Shown one piece after another: positions 45,876 to 58,269 of a stretch of DNA of 64,000 nucleotides (position 1 is its first letter; every line of letters starts with the position of its first letter). A program made the translations under genes and the position numbers. The notes under the pieces are model-generated. The model was given only the letters and a program-made list of their open reading frames with translations, was not told the DNA's origin and did no database searches. Source of the stretch: Cocos nucifera (taxonomy: Eukaryota > Streptophyta > Magnoliopsida > Arecales > Arecaceae); contig QRFJ01005230.1 in assembly GCA_006176705.1 (NCBI GenBank), forward strand, positions 18,560-82,559, in the 5' to 3' direction.

Positions 45876-46690
45876 TAAAAATTGGAGGTCTTCTTATCCC
45901 TTATAAAGGTCTTCACCCATGTTAGGACAAGGTCGCCCTCTTATTTCTAATATGGTTAACCTCCTATTTAAGAATTAGAGGCCTTCATCCTTATTAAGAC
46001 AAGATTAACCTCCTGTTTAAGAACCAGAGGCTTTCACCCTCATTAAGATAAGGCTAACCTCCTGTTTAAGAACTGGAGACCTTCATCCTTATTAAGATGA
46101 GGTTAACCTCTTGTTTAAGAATCGAAAGCCTTCATATCCCTTGTAAGAATTTTTACCTATATTAAGATGAGGTCCACCGCTTGTTCCTAACATTGTTAAC
46201 TTCTTGTTTAAAAATAGGAGGCCTTCACCCTCATTAAGATAAGGTTAACCTTCTATTTAAGAAATGGAGGTCTTTATCCTCATTTTAAATCAGAGATCTT
46301 CACCCTCGTTAAGATGAGGTTAACCACCTATTTAAGAGCTAAAGGCCTTCACCCTCATTAAGTCAAGGTTAACCTCTTATTTAAAAATTGAAAGCCTTCA
46401 TATTTCTTGTAAGGGTCTTCACTCATATTAGGACAAGGTTCACTTCCTATTCCTAATATAATTAACCTCATGTTTAAGAACTAGAGGCCTTCACCCTCTT
46501 TAAGATGAGGTTAACTTCTTATTTAAGAATTGAAGGCCTGCATATCTCTTGTAAGGATCTTCACTCATATTAGGATGAGGTCCACCTTCTATTCCTAATG
46601 TGGTTAAACTCCTGTTTGAGAACCTGAGATCTTCACCCTCGTTAAGATGAGAATAACCACCAGTTTAAGAATCAGAGGCCTTATATTTCA
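45876..46690 (+). repeat. Tandem repeats of Tat element D1
   Basis: About sixteen units near 50 bp, built on GGTTAACCTCCTGTTTAAGA then GGCCTTCACCCTCATTAAGA. Every few units a variant with CATATCCCTTGTAAGG and TTCACTCATATTAGGA appears, giving a higher-order period of about 230-330 bp. It lies between the antisense gene and the pol C-terminus, on the pol side. Confidence 0.9.
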
Positions 46691-46784
46691 TTTAAGATTA
46701 AAGTTCAGCTCAATCATTCTCTGCCATGATTTAATTTGCATAAAAGATAGGAGCATTAAAATAAAAAAATCTTTTATTAAAGTA

Positions 46785-46975
46785 TGGCTATTAATAATAC
46801 ATTTATAGATTTTCCAAATTCTAAGGTTGGGGTAGTGTAGGTCCTCCTAGCTCTTTTATGCGATAAATCTTGGGCCGAATGGTTTACTCAACTTCATAGG
46901 GGCCTTCCCAGTTTGGGGCAAGTTTGCCTTGATTCTGTGGTTGATAGACCTCTGCTCAATATAGCACCAAGTCTC
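46785..46975 (-). pseudogene. Tat pol C-terminus of D1
   Basis: The minus-strand frame reads RDLVLY.AEVYQPQNQGKLAP, NWEGPYEVE and KIYRIKELGG, the GDLVLRK...GKLAPNWEGPY block that ends gypsy polyproteins. It stops near 46790. A solo LTR separates it from the integrase core. It shows that pol is on the minus strand, opposite to the gene at 42659-45603. Confidence 0.85.
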
Positions 46976-49252
46976 TGAAGAGAAAACCTAGTTTTCTTGA
47001 TCTGGTTCGTTTAGATCCGATTGGATCAAGAGAGATGTTTCAAAAATTTTTCTCTTAAATCCAAATCAAATTTGAGACTTTTAAGATCTGATATTATTAA
47101 TCTAATAAAAAAATAAAATAAAAATAAAAGATAAATTAAATTTAAGTTAATTTTACCTTGTAGCGGGTAATCAGATTATCCTGTGATGATCCTTATATCT
47201 TCCTGAGGTTCTGGATCTAGCCATGTAAGTGCCTGGCCTCTATCGATATCCACTCGGATAGGTTCTGGAGATCTTCTCCTTCTTTATCACTTCTCCAAAT
47301 ATCCAATCTAAATTTGATTTGGAAGATCTTCAAAACTCCTTTTGAAGATCGAGTGTCGTCTCTCACAACAGTGCTACCTTGTTCCTTTCTCGTCGCCTTT
47401 CTCTTGCTTGGATCTCACCAAACTAAAGCCCAAAAATTCTTAGGCATGGGTAGGAGAGAGAAGACTTGAAGATGGCATGGAGGAGGGAGAGGCGCAGCCT
47501 TGTGGCATGGGCAATAGGCAAGAGTTCTAAATCCTAGGTGCAGATAGGGTTTATATAGACCCTGCTGCGCCATGCAGTGCCACATCATCTCGACCAATCA
47601 TGGCCTTTTGTGCAATTAGATCTAAATCTGATTAGTGGGATGATATCATCTGATCCAATCAAATGAGAGCCCCTCAAAATTATCCTTAGATGGTGCCAAG
47701 ATTGGTCAAAGACAAGTCTTTGGCGCCACCAAGGTAGAAACCTTGAAGCAACCTATGGGACTCCAAGCGTCACTATCCATGGGTGCATGCCTCCCTAGGT
47801 GTGCACCCCTTATCCAACTACCTTTTAGTAGGTGGACTGGTCCAAAAGTTCTCTCCTATGATGGCTTGATACATGGGCAGATGTCTAAGTATCAAAGGTC
47901 AACATTTGACCAAATATCCGAAATAGGATTTAGTAGGTGATAAAAAATGGCAGGTGTTGTCTCAAATTCATCTCATAAATTAAGACAATCCTTTTCTGAC
48001 CTGAATAAATTTCAGTCAGACCAAGTAAAGGTACCTAAGTGAGCCCAAACATATTTGGCTCAGTCGAGATAACTTTTAATGATAATTAAAGAAGAACATT
48101 AGGCTCAATCGTGTGCTAGCACGATTTTCTTGAACCTAATTAACTTTAATTCAAATCAATTGAACTGGATTAGTCCAATTGATGGTATCCAAATCAAAAC
48201 TCTTATTTGTGTGATCTAGTTAGGTTCAATTTTGTGTGGTAATGAGATATGTTACGATCTCTATCATTGACATCATCGAAATACCTTCCGATGGATCAGA
48301 ACTTTTCTGATTCATACAACTAGTATGATTGATCATCTAAATCATTCTAATTGCTCTCAAAATCCATCAGTGACACCTAGCAGCATATGGTGGCAACCCA
48401 TCAGAACTGAAAATGAACCTCTCAATGCAGTTATCTGTGTGATTAAGTTCTTCTATCTTGAGCTCCGATTGGATTAGGGTTAAGGTAATCTCGTCAAACC
48501 CTAATATCTATCATATGATTAATCATTCGATTCAAGTCCAATGTCAAAATCTTAATAGAAACTCTTTCTATTATTTCACTCTGCCATGGCCATGGGCTTA
48601 TGGACTTGATTCTCATGATCATCATAGAGCTACTCCTCATCTACCGAGGTAGGTAGATTTCCTATTGGTGCAATCCAATTCCTATAATGAACATGCTATA
48701 GCCAATATACATCTCAAAATTTCGAATGGCTAGAAGACCGAGTTATGATATAGTCAAACTATAACACCCTTAAGGTGAACTGCTGATGCACCTCAAATCA
48801 AAAAATCAGACACACAACTGCGGCTTCGAGCCAGTCATTGATGAGAAGGTAGACTTTCTAATGACTGCTCGAAGTGGTCACGCTCAGTGCCCTCATTCTC
48901 TACGGAGTACCTATACTCTCGCTCTGGTGTCTCTACACCGTAGACTCAAGACTTATCTACTATGAAAAAGCGATTGTACACCAATCTTTCGGATTAATCA
49001 CCATCCTCATGATGATCCTACGATCGAAAGCATTTTATAAGTTAATAATGAAAATTTTTGTCTTAAATTTTCAACTCTTGAAAATAAGAACTATCATTGC
49101 CATTAACTCAAGGGATGTATCACAGACACTAAATATACATTATAATAGAAAATAATCTATTTTATTATTTATAATCAAAATTATAATTTTGCCCTTAGAA
49201 GTGTATAACAGGTATCAGCCAATTCTGACTTTTAGGGCACACATATCTAATA
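46976..49252 (-). mobile_element. Solo LTR of the copia J family in D1 pol
   Basis: It matches the J1 LTR (1728-4048) along its length, with plus-strand edges TGAAGAGAAAACC (left) and ATATCTAATA (right; J1 has ATATCTAACA). No internal region is attached. Flanking pentamers are GTCTC (46971-46975) and GTTTT (49253-49257), differing by two C-to-T changes. Removing it joins KHKIFKVEN to RDLVLY in the D1 pol frame, which confirms both edges. Confidence 0.9.
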
Positions 49253-49873
49253 GTTTTCGACCTTAAATATCTTATGCTTGACTTTCAAATTATAAAATTA
49301 TGCTACTTTTTGCTTGTAGGCTGCCATTCGAATTTGAGCTTTTTGTTGTTTTTCTTCTAGTAAGTCAAGATTTGTCCTGAGATCTTGTAAATTATTTTGC
49401 TCATCCTCTCCACTCATGCTGAGGAATGTCTAAATTTGACTAGAATGACTGCCTCAATCCCAAAAGCCAGAACAAATAGAGTCTCTCCAGTTGGTAACCT
49501 TTAAGTAGTTCGATAGGCCCAAACTATATAGTAGAGCTTATCAACCCACATTCCTTTTGCTCATTCAAGCCTTGCCTTTATTTCTTGCAGCAGGGTTCTG
49601 TTGGTTACTTTGGCTTCACCATTCACCTGAGGATAGGCCATAGATGTAAAGTGATGAGAAATGTTCAAATTCTCATAAAATTTAACAAACTTCATCCTTG
49701 CAAATTATTGTCCATTATCAGTTATTAACATCCGGGATAGACCAAATCTGCATCCTATTGACTTTCAAACAAAGTCTTGTACTTTAACTTCAGTGATTTT
49801 TGTTAGGGGTTCAGCCTCAATCCACTTGGTGAAGTAGTCCACTATCGCTATAAGAAATTTTCATTGTCCAAAC
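49253..49873 (-). pseudogene. Tat integrase core of D1
   Basis: The minus-strand translation gives FLIAIVDYFTKWIEAEPLTK (first catalytic Asp), SRMLITDNGQ (second Asp), then HHFTSMAYPQVNGEAKVTNR (with the catalytic Glu in the VNGEAK block) and LYYIVWAYRTT..LPTGETLF. All three acidic residues of the DDE triad are visible, but stops (for example after GQ and NGQ) make it inactive. The core is interrupted on its N-terminal side by solo LTR E and on its C-terminal side by the J solo LTR. Confidence 0.9.
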
Positions 49874-52754
49874 TGTAACACCCCACCCCTAACTAGCTAT
49901 GGGTGACTGTGCCACACCCCATCCTTATTTAAAGGGTAAGAAGATTTCTAAACTATAACTAAGTTGCAATATCATTTAAACTTGTTCAACATAATTATCT
50001 CAAAATCTTTTTTCAATCAACATATATAATTTAATTTAACCTCTTAATCTACTAGAGTAAATATCTTAATTTAACTCAACAATTTACAAAAGCAAATCTA
50101 AGGCTCCATTCATAAAATCATACTATATACATTTTATATAATCACTCAAAATACAACAAGCTCATCAGCTTTTGATTTAACCATCTCAGCTATATAATAC
50201 ATCTCTCAATACATTATAAGTTTACAAACCAACATTCTAAAAAAACATCCTCTACTAAAGGTGTTGATACACATACTAATACATACCATTGAACTAAGTT
50301 ACTCTAAAACTATAGATAAAAGGAGTGAGGGGTGAGTCTTCGAAAGTCTCAGTGAGTAAATAAATAATCTAACAATAAAAAATAGGAAGACATAGCTATA
50401 ATATTTATTATCACAATGCATGACTAATAATGCTAAAATACTTTCAAATAAATGTGTTTTAAATAAGAATAAATCTACAATATAAATCTTTTCTGAAAGA
50501 AAGCTTTGTTGAGCTAAGAAATATTTATTGAGCTGATAAAATTTGATGAACCAAAATAAAATATGCTGAGTTGCAAACTTTACTAGAATGTTATAAACCA
50601 CCTTGCTGAAAATAATGCTATTCACTATGGTCGACTACCCCCAGTGCACCCCTACCGTAGGTAGTCAACTTGTAACTTGAATGCTACTAAGTTAAAGTGC
50701 CAAAAGCCAAGCCCCACTAAGCAAACTGATACATTGCTGAGCTTTACTGATCATTCTGATATACTGCTGAATCCTGTTGAATCTAATCACAAGAAGGTGC
50801 TAGCTATTACATGCAGTATGACATGCTATGCTATGCATTCTTTCAAAAGCTGACACTGAATAAACTTTCAAACATTGATAAGCTGATTTAAATGCCTTTC
50901 AAATAAGATATAAGTTAGGTATTAAAATATTTATATATATTCCTATTTTCATACTTATTAAAAAAAAGAATAGAACTACATATAAGAAAGAGAATACCAA
51001 AGCTAGATAAGAAAATCCACTCATCTCAATTGGCTACTAACCACTTGGCTTATTCAAGCACTTTTCCAACTTTTTTCTTTTTCTATATCATCAATAAACA
51101 TTAATTAAAACTCATATGATACGATTCAAGATTAGAACTGCATCTATTTTGTTTCCAAACTTTTACTTTAGTTTTTCATCTATTCCCTTCCTTTTTATTT
51201 TGCTTGCCTTAGTTTAGGTTTAACTAAGCTTCAACATAATCTAATAATTCCATTTTGCTTACTCCCTTGCCTTCCTAGCTTTCATTTCTATTCCATACTG
51301 CTTACCTTGTTTAAGGTTAATTAGACCTTTTAACATGGTTCAAAGATTAACTCAATTTGTTTTTATCTTGCTAGGGTTAGATAATTCTCAACACTAACCC
51401 AAGGATTTCTAATAAATCAACCCACGTTCATTCTATCATCTATTTAAAATTCAATTATCATAATTTCAGCATATTTACTGAAATGTTCTAAACAAGATTT
51501 ATCATTCAGGTGGCTAATCATAGATTTTGAATTACTAAACTCTACCATCTAATAGTAAAGATTGAAGTTTTACTTTAAATTTAGCTTGGAGACTGAAATT
51601 CTTGTCTTAATTGGCTTAAAATTCTGTTGCCACAAAACCAGCTGCTTTCTTTTTCTAACAATAGCAACCTTTCTTTCCTCTAATCAGTTCACAACAAACT
51701 CATTTCTTTTCCAATAGAATTCCCCTAGATTTCTAATTAAAGAATTTTCCTTCTCTAGCTCTCTTCCCTCCTCTTTCTTCTCTATTTAACTTTAGAACTC
51801 GGAACAACCAAGATAGGAACCAATGGCTTTTTATTTTAGGAAAAGAATAAATTAGGAAGAACCTTGTTAGGTATCATTCCAACAAGAATCCACCTAATTT
51901 CCTATTTAACAGGTGTTATTCAGATGATTTTTCAACTATTAGTTAATGTCCTCAAGCTGCTCAGTCATCCCTTGAAAAATTAATTTAAAAACATAACTCA
52001 AAACTTTCTCAGTTAAAACTTGCTCCAAGAAATTTCCATCATTGGGGTCAACACCTTTGAAAAATGTGTCGATATCCTACACAAGTCAGTCCCTAGATCA
52101 GTTCATTCTCTTAAAAAATAGGTCGTCCCCTAGATCGACCCTTCAAGAAAAGTGTCGACACCTATCAGGAGTTGGTCAACCCCTTCTTGTACCACCATAG
52201 AACTTTCTAAAACTGTCTCTCTATTATTTTGAGATAGTGTAAATTGCTTTTCTCAAAGTATCACTCATTCTAGGTGGATTGCTTAATACTCTTCTTATTT
52301 ATATTTACTTATTTTAAATTTTTATTAACTTTAAAATATAAATATAAATAAAAAAATATTCTCTAATTGGAATCAATAAAAATATCAAAAAAATTAAAAT
52401 TCTTAAGAATAAGATCTCAAAACTTGAGTTCTAGTTTAATTTTTTTCAAATTCAAAACTTTTAAAACTTTCCTCCTTTACAATGACTAGGTTAAAAGGTC
52501 TCAAAATTTATTAAAAATCACTTTGTAACTCACCAATACCTAAGAATCAATTATCGCTAATTTTAATTTTAAGAAAATACATATACCATATAGCCCTCCA
52601 TATAGGTACTACTTTCAGACTTAAAAAATTTACAAAACTCGTAATGGCAAATAGTCATAATTTATGCTCAACTATATCATAAATGAATTACTATACCACA
52701 CATACCTGAACATGAATCTTCTAATCTATTATTTTGCTGGTTTGGGATGTTACA
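49874..52754. mobile_element. Solo LTR E (2.9 kb) in D1 integrase
   Basis: The segment begins TGTAACACCCCACCCC and ends GGGATGTTACA. Removing it joins the minus-strand integrase frame WGMDILGLFSVAS directly to GQ.KFLIAIVDY, exactly the order in intact gypsy integrases. Read on the minus strand the flanking pentamers are ATCTA and GTTTG, which agree with an original ATCTG if only transitions occurred. There is no coding region inside; small frames such as 50299-50625 are chance. TGTAACACCCC starts are common in plant Ty3/gypsy LTRs, but the lineage is open. Orientation is not resolved because the termini are near-palindromic. Confidence 0.8.
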
Positions 52755-52885
52755 TAGATGCTACGGAAAATAGTCCAAGTATATCCATCCCCCATTGTAC
52801 GAATGGCCAAGGAGTGCTTAAAGGTGTGAACCAAGAAGCTGACTGCCATTGAATATTAATATTCTTTGACATTGATCATGCTTTT
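52755..52885 (-). pseudogene. D1 integrase, N-terminal segment
   Basis: Minus-strand frames read DQCQR, then SASWFTPL-like, STPWPFVQWGMDILG and LFSVAS, which is the end of the zinc-binding region and the start of the catalytic core in gypsy integrases. The segment is cut at 52885 by the LTR of D2. The rest of D1 pol lies beyond D2, outside the window. Confidence 0.8.
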
Positions 52886-53975
52886 TATTGGTGCAGAATC
52901 TAGTTGATGTCGGATCGAGCTGGCGTTGAGGAAGAAGAGGTCACCGCACCATCAGTGATCTGCAAAATAAAGTTTCATCCAAAGTCAGTGGTGGTGGCTC
53001 CGACAGGATCCTCCAATGATCAAGTTAGCTCTTCTGGCCAACAGAAATGGAGTGCTCAGAAAAGAATTCAGTAGAATTTGGGAAGGAAAATAGAGCTTAG
53101 AGAAAATATATCTGGAGGATTTCTTTTATAGATGGAGCCTGTAACAAACTTGAAAGTGACAGTCGTAACCATCGGGTAGTGGACCGCTCGAGACCACATG
53201 GAGTTTGTTATAGAGAGTAGTGTCTGTTGTCGTGACATGCACGTTCATTGGGATTTAATAGTCGAAGTTCGGAGGAAGCAGACGTTGGTTGGTGAAGAGC
53301 TTTGACATATATCAATTTCAGAGAAGTTCAAACTCCTCTAAGTTATTCTTGAGTGAGTTGATTCATGCTGTGTAGAGAGCTATAGATTAAAAGAGGTTTG
53401 ACTGAAAGAAATCATCTAGAGGGAATACGACTAGAAGGGATCATCCAGGAGGAATGCTAGTTGAAATTTGGAAGTAATTTGTTGGAGGAATCCAGATGGA
53501 GTTCGACTGATGGAGAAGTTTGGCTGCAAGAAAAGTCTGGGAGGAGTTTGATTGATGGAGAAGTCTGAAAGGAGTCCAACTGATGGAGAAGTCCAGCTGA
53601 AAGAGAAGTCTGAAAAGAGTTCGATCAAAGAAGAAGTCCGACTACAGGAGAAGTTCGGAGGAGTTCGATTGATGAAAAAGTCCGAAAGGAGTTTGATTAA
53701 TTGAGAAGTCCGACTGAAGGAGAAGTTCGGAAAGATTTTGACTGATGGAGAAATTCAGCTATAAGAGAAGTTCGAGAGGAGTTTGACTGATGGAGAAGTC
53801 TGAAAGAAAGAAAAGTCTGGAAGGAGTTCGACTGGTAGAGAAGTTCGGAAGAAAGAGAAGTCCGAAAGAAGTTCGACTGGCGGAGAAGTAGTGATTGAAG
53901 CTCTTCTACGATTACAAATTATACTTGGCTGAGCATTAGACCGAACTTCGGCAAGAATGGGGTTTACCCCCAACA
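52886..53975 (-). mobile_element. 3' LTR of Tat element D2 (1.09 kb)
   Basis: Same LTR family as element A in reverse: the plus strand starts TATTGGTGCAGAATC, has TTCTTTTATAGATGG (reversed TATA region) near 53125, a minisatellite of GGAGAAGT(C/T)CG units (53400-53890), and ends ACCCCCAACA. Followed by ATAGTCCCCCTGCTCTCAAG, the polypurine complement. It is inserted in the D1 integrase gene; the candidate duplication is CTTTT (52881-52885), the partner being outside. Confidence 0.88.
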
Positions 53976-54619
53976 ATAGTCCCCCTGCTCTCAAGTTCGA
54001 AATTCGAAGGAAGGAAGTAAAAAGGTGATTGTCGAAGTTCTTTCCTGGGTTCTACGATTATTGAAAAAAAGCAAGGCATTTTGTCATCATTCATATTGGC
54101 GCCAGAGTTTTTTTAACACAATCCGACTCGAAGAGATGGATTTTTGAAATTCCTACCAAAGTGCTGCTCGAGACACGGCACCACAAAGGCACTGCCTGTC
54201 GCCATTCTTTTGTCATGATGCTTGGAACATGCGTCGCATGAAGAATGATCGAGGAAAATCTGCAATCATGACGGTTTCGGGCCACTTTCTACTATTTAAG
54301 TCCTTCTTCCTTTCCTGGTTCTCATCTTTCTTTTCTTCAAGAGTCCTGGTTCTTTCCTCCTCCATCTTTAGTCTTCCTTTCACTCGAGAGTTTTGGTTTC
54401 TTCCTCCATTCTTCCTAGTTCCAAGCATTCTTCCACTTGATCTTCATCGTGCTCATCACCTCTTTGTCCTTCTCAATCGACCTAGCTCAGTTCCGCCATC
54501 CTTCTTTTTAATTATTCTAACATCCTTCACTTCTTATTTTCTTGATTTTTCTTAAGGAGTTTTCCGCATCCTTTGCCTCTTAATTTTTAGGGATTTCTCT
54601 TGAATTTAGTTTGATCCGA
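53976..54619. mobile_element. D2 spacer between LTR and antisense gene
   Basis: Polypurine complement (53976-53995), then unremarkable DNA and, from 54290, a pyrimidine-rich stretch of alternating CTTCTTTCC runs ahead of the plus-strand gene, as in D1. The two overlapping frames at 54213-54555 reflect that composition. Confidence 0.55.
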
Positions 54620-56653
54620 ATGTCCTCCAGAACTTTTCAATTTGCTGGTTCCTGGAGTTTATCCGGTTCAGCCTTCCTTGACCCCATCCCTATTACAGTA
54701 GTTTGCACTGGAGACATGTCTCATCAACCTTTCATGCCGGATACCATTCCTTGCATCCTGACCCCAAATGATCTTCTCCTAATTAGGATTCAGTACGGAA
54801 TCCCTCAGGAGTATGACCTTGAACTTCCCACATTGAGTGACCGAGCGAGTTCTCCTCCAGCTAGTCGATTCTACCTATATTTAGAAACTATATGTGCTAG
54901 ACTTCGACTTTCACTCCCTCCTTTCGTAGTTGCTCTTTTTTGGTTTCTGAACATCTTCCTTGCCTCCGTAGCACCAAATTCTTTTAGATTTGTGATAGGA
55001 TTCCTTTCCCTCTATCACCTAGCTGAGGTCCATCCGACCATTTCACTCTTTAGAAACTTCTATACTTTCAAGCACCATCCTTCTGTGAAGGACTGGTGGT
55101 ACTTCTTCCCCCAGTTCGGCAAGAGGGGTCACTAAAAAGTGCTCTTTCTTTCATTCACAACTAGAAGAAAAAGTATTTTTTTATGCACTATCCGATCTTG
55201 CTATTAGATCTTCCTTCTTGGGGTCATATTAGGGAGTCAGTCCATCAAGCTTCTAGCTTAGATAGAACCGACCTTGATTCCTCCAACAAACACAAAGCGT
55301 ACCAAGCTCCTCTTCTTCCCGATCTTCTAAAAGAACAGACCTTGTTTAACCTAGATTTGAGTCTCCTTGATCCTACCAGTATATTTTTTATTTTTCGGAT
55401 TCACTCAGTTTCACATTTGTGTACTGTCATTGATTGTGATTCCTTCTTTATTACAAAAATGGATACTGAAGCTGCCGCACTGCTTGCAAAGGGACTTTAC
55501 GCCCAGAAGAGGAAAGAAAAAGTGCCAGATGGTAGTTCGAAGAGGGCGAAGGTTGGTGCTTCAAGCTCCATGGCCCCCGCTATTACTGCTACTACTTTCG
55601 AGGTTGCCGCTAGTGCCAAGGTTCTTCCAATTGCCGAGGTCGACACTGTTGATGTGGATTCCATGCCCTCTACACCCCTGGGCCCTTCCAGTGGGGATCA
55701 AGCTCCAAAGCTTCCTGCTAAGGGAGAGAAGAGGGAAGGAAAGAAGAAAAAGAAAGCTGTCGCAAAAGACACTCCATATGGCTCACTTTAGTGAGCCGAA
55801 TGATGACATTGATGAACAAAGAGAGGATCCTTTCGATGACCCAGAGATCGTCTGGGTTTTAACTGATAAATTTGCCATGCCAGAGGTGGTGGACCGCATG
55901 GCCGACCTTGAACCACGGTAGCTCGTCTGGGGTTCTCTCGAAATCCTCCTCAAGATGATTGCTTCATTGCCCAACTTCTTCTCTCATCTTCTGCTTTTTA
56001 CTTCTTCTCTCTTCTCTCGTTCTTCTTCCTTTTCTTTCTTTTTTTTTTTAACATCATTCATTTGTTGTAGTCGGATCACCAAATGCTCACCCACATCAAG
56101 AGGGCACACCGTTTGGAGGCAGAGGTAGAGAAGGTCCAGGAGGATCTTCAAGCCGAGGTCAGTCGCCTTCAGGAAAAGATCAGCGAGGTTGAGCATCTTG
56201 CAGAGGAGAAGATGGCAAAAATCAAAAGTCTCTAGGGTGCACTCAGGAAGGAAGAGTTCATCACAGTCAGACTTAAGGCTGCATTGGCTCTGGAGGAGGA
56301 AAGGAAGAAAGAAGCTGAGATCAAAGTTACCAAATTAGAAGCTCGGATGGTGAAGTTGATCTCGAAGGTGATGATCCAGGCTGTGGAAGAGTTCAAGGCC
56401 TCTTCCAAAATGAGAAACCTGAATGTCGAGTTCAACTAGCAAGCATTCATTAAAGGTTTTGAGCTCTACAAGGGCTGAGTTGCCTGAAAATTTTTCAACT
56501 TTGACCTGAGTTTTTTGGAAGAAGAGGAGGCTACCGATGTGGAAGCCAAAGCATCCACTATTGCAGTCGACCCCTCCCACCAGAGTGGTCAGCCTTTCGC
56601 CACTGTTGAGGAGCCCAGACTCTAAACCAGTCGAACTTCTCCTGAGTCCCAGC
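54620..56653 (+). pseudogene. Antisense gene of Tat element D2 (Transposase_28-like, then coiled coils)
   Basis: From the ATG at 54620 a frame of 172 codons runs to 55135. It holds YGIPQEYDLELPTLSDRAS, ASRFYLYLETICARLRLSLP, APNSFRFVIGF and WWYFFPQFGKRG, in the order and spacing of the Pfam Transposase_28 domain. After frameshifts a lysine-rich linker (SKRAKVGASSS, 55530; KKKKKAVAKD, 55745) and an acidic block (DDIDEQREDPFDDPEIVW, 55803) follow. Then comes coiled coil (56085-56440: RLEAEVEKVQEDLQAEV, ALALEEERKKEAE) and FIKGFELYKG and FDLSFLEEEE near the end. It is cut at 56653 by element B2 and resumes at 63844. Of the three copies this is the best preserved, though broken by stops. Confidence 0.78.
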
Positions 56654-58269
56654 TGATAGGGACGCGATGCTGTCGTTAAGACATCGTGTTTATTAGTTTA
56701 ATCCGACTTCTTAAAATCATTAAAATTGCGTAGATAGTAGTGAGTCGGGTCGAATCCACAGGGAAGGTAGTGTTTTTAGATTTGAAATCTTTGATTTTTA
56801 AAAGAAAAAGAAAAGAAAAAAAGAGTTTTGGGATCAAAAGTGAAGTCGGAAAATAAAAAGCAAAAATTAAAAGGATGCAGAAATTTAAACTTGGTACTAA
56901 GATCTACTAGTTAGATCTTAGCATCTACTTGCAAAGCAATAATAATTAAAGTGCAGAAATTAAATTACAATAAAAATAAAAAGTAAGAAATTAAAATGCA
57001 AAAATAAAATTTTTATTAATTAAAATTTTAGAATTTAAATACATAAAATTTAAAAAGAAAAAAATAAAATAGCCTGATCTCTGATCTTGGATCGGCATTG
57101 GCAGAAAGATGGTGTAGAAGCTCGGCTCTTCTTCTCGGCACCCGTTGCTTCGAAGCAGCCTTTAACCCATAGCCTGGCTTCGCCCTGTACCAAAGCTTCA
57201 CCTTGATCGGAGATGTTCAATTTTTGATGGCCTGGGGTCCTTTTTATAGAGCTAGGAGGGCTGGATATTTTTTCTAAAGGCAATATGGGACTAATAGCCT
57301 TTGTAATCATAAAAATACAAAGAAATTTGGATAAAATTTGAATCAAAATAGCTCTGATATGACTCTGATAAATCTGATAAAATCCAGCCATTCAATAGGA
57401 ATCCAACGGTCCAAAAATCATCAAAATCGGATGCAGATAAGCTCAGATCGGGTCGGATTAAATTCTGGCCGTTGGATCGCGCTTGATCGAGGAAATCTGG
57501 CCGCAAATCATGCTTCGGGAGTCTTGATCACCGTCGGCAGCATTCTGGACCGTCGGATCATCGCCTGGATCGAGCGCTGCCATCCGATGGTGATCCGCGT
57601 GATGTTTGTATCTGAATAAAATTCGGAAGCAACCACAGCCGTCCGATCCTGACCGCAAACAACCACATCCGTCCGATCGCGCAATAACTGTTCCCATGGA
57701 CCGCGTGGACCGGCCGCACCGCACACCGCAACCAATCAGCGCCGCTGTTGTCGGACGAAAAGACTAAATTACCCTTGTGAGCCGCGATAAATTTCTGTAG
57801 ACCCTTAAGGGGTCTAGGTCCACCACGTGGCAATCTCTGATTCGCCGGAATTTGCTGAGCTGGCGGTCCACGCCTAGATCGTGGACCGGCTGATGGCTTC
57901 AATGGCTGAGTCGGCTTGATGGCTTGGCTTGGCTTGGTGGCTCGGCTTACGGAGCCGGCTGAGCCATTTTCTTTTTTTTATTTAATTTTTATTTATTTTA
58001 TATTCTTTAAAAATTCATATCTTTTCCATTTTAGCTCCGTTTTACTTGAAATTTATTTCGTTGTGATCAAAAAAATGAGCTCTTTCTATTGATAATAAAA
58101 TTTTATTTTTTAATTTTTATTATTTTTTATTATTTTTTAATTAATTTTTTAATTAATAAAAATATGAATTTTTCAAAAATTATATATAAATTGATTATTA
58201 ATTCTTAAAAATTAATATAAATTAATTAATAAATTAATACTTTTATTGATGAATTTATGATGCTTATCA
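56654..58269 (-). mobile_element. 3' LTR of B2 (1.6 kb)
   Basis: Direct repeat of 62218-63843. It contains repeated CCGTTGGATC / CCGTCCGATC-type motifs (57390-57690) and a GC-richer central part against AT-rich ends. Frames inside it (57050-57902, both strands) recur in the other copy only because the LTRs are alike. Confidence 0.95.

Noticed and set aside
50299..50625. 108-codon minus-strand frame with hydrophobic stretches
   Set aside because: Inside AT-rich solo LTR E; phenylalanine/leucine/isoleucine content follows base composition and no domain is seen.
57050..57902. Minus and plus frames repeated almost unchanged at 62560-63446
   Set aside because: The similarity is that of the two LTRs of one young element; several frames overlap and frameshift between copies.
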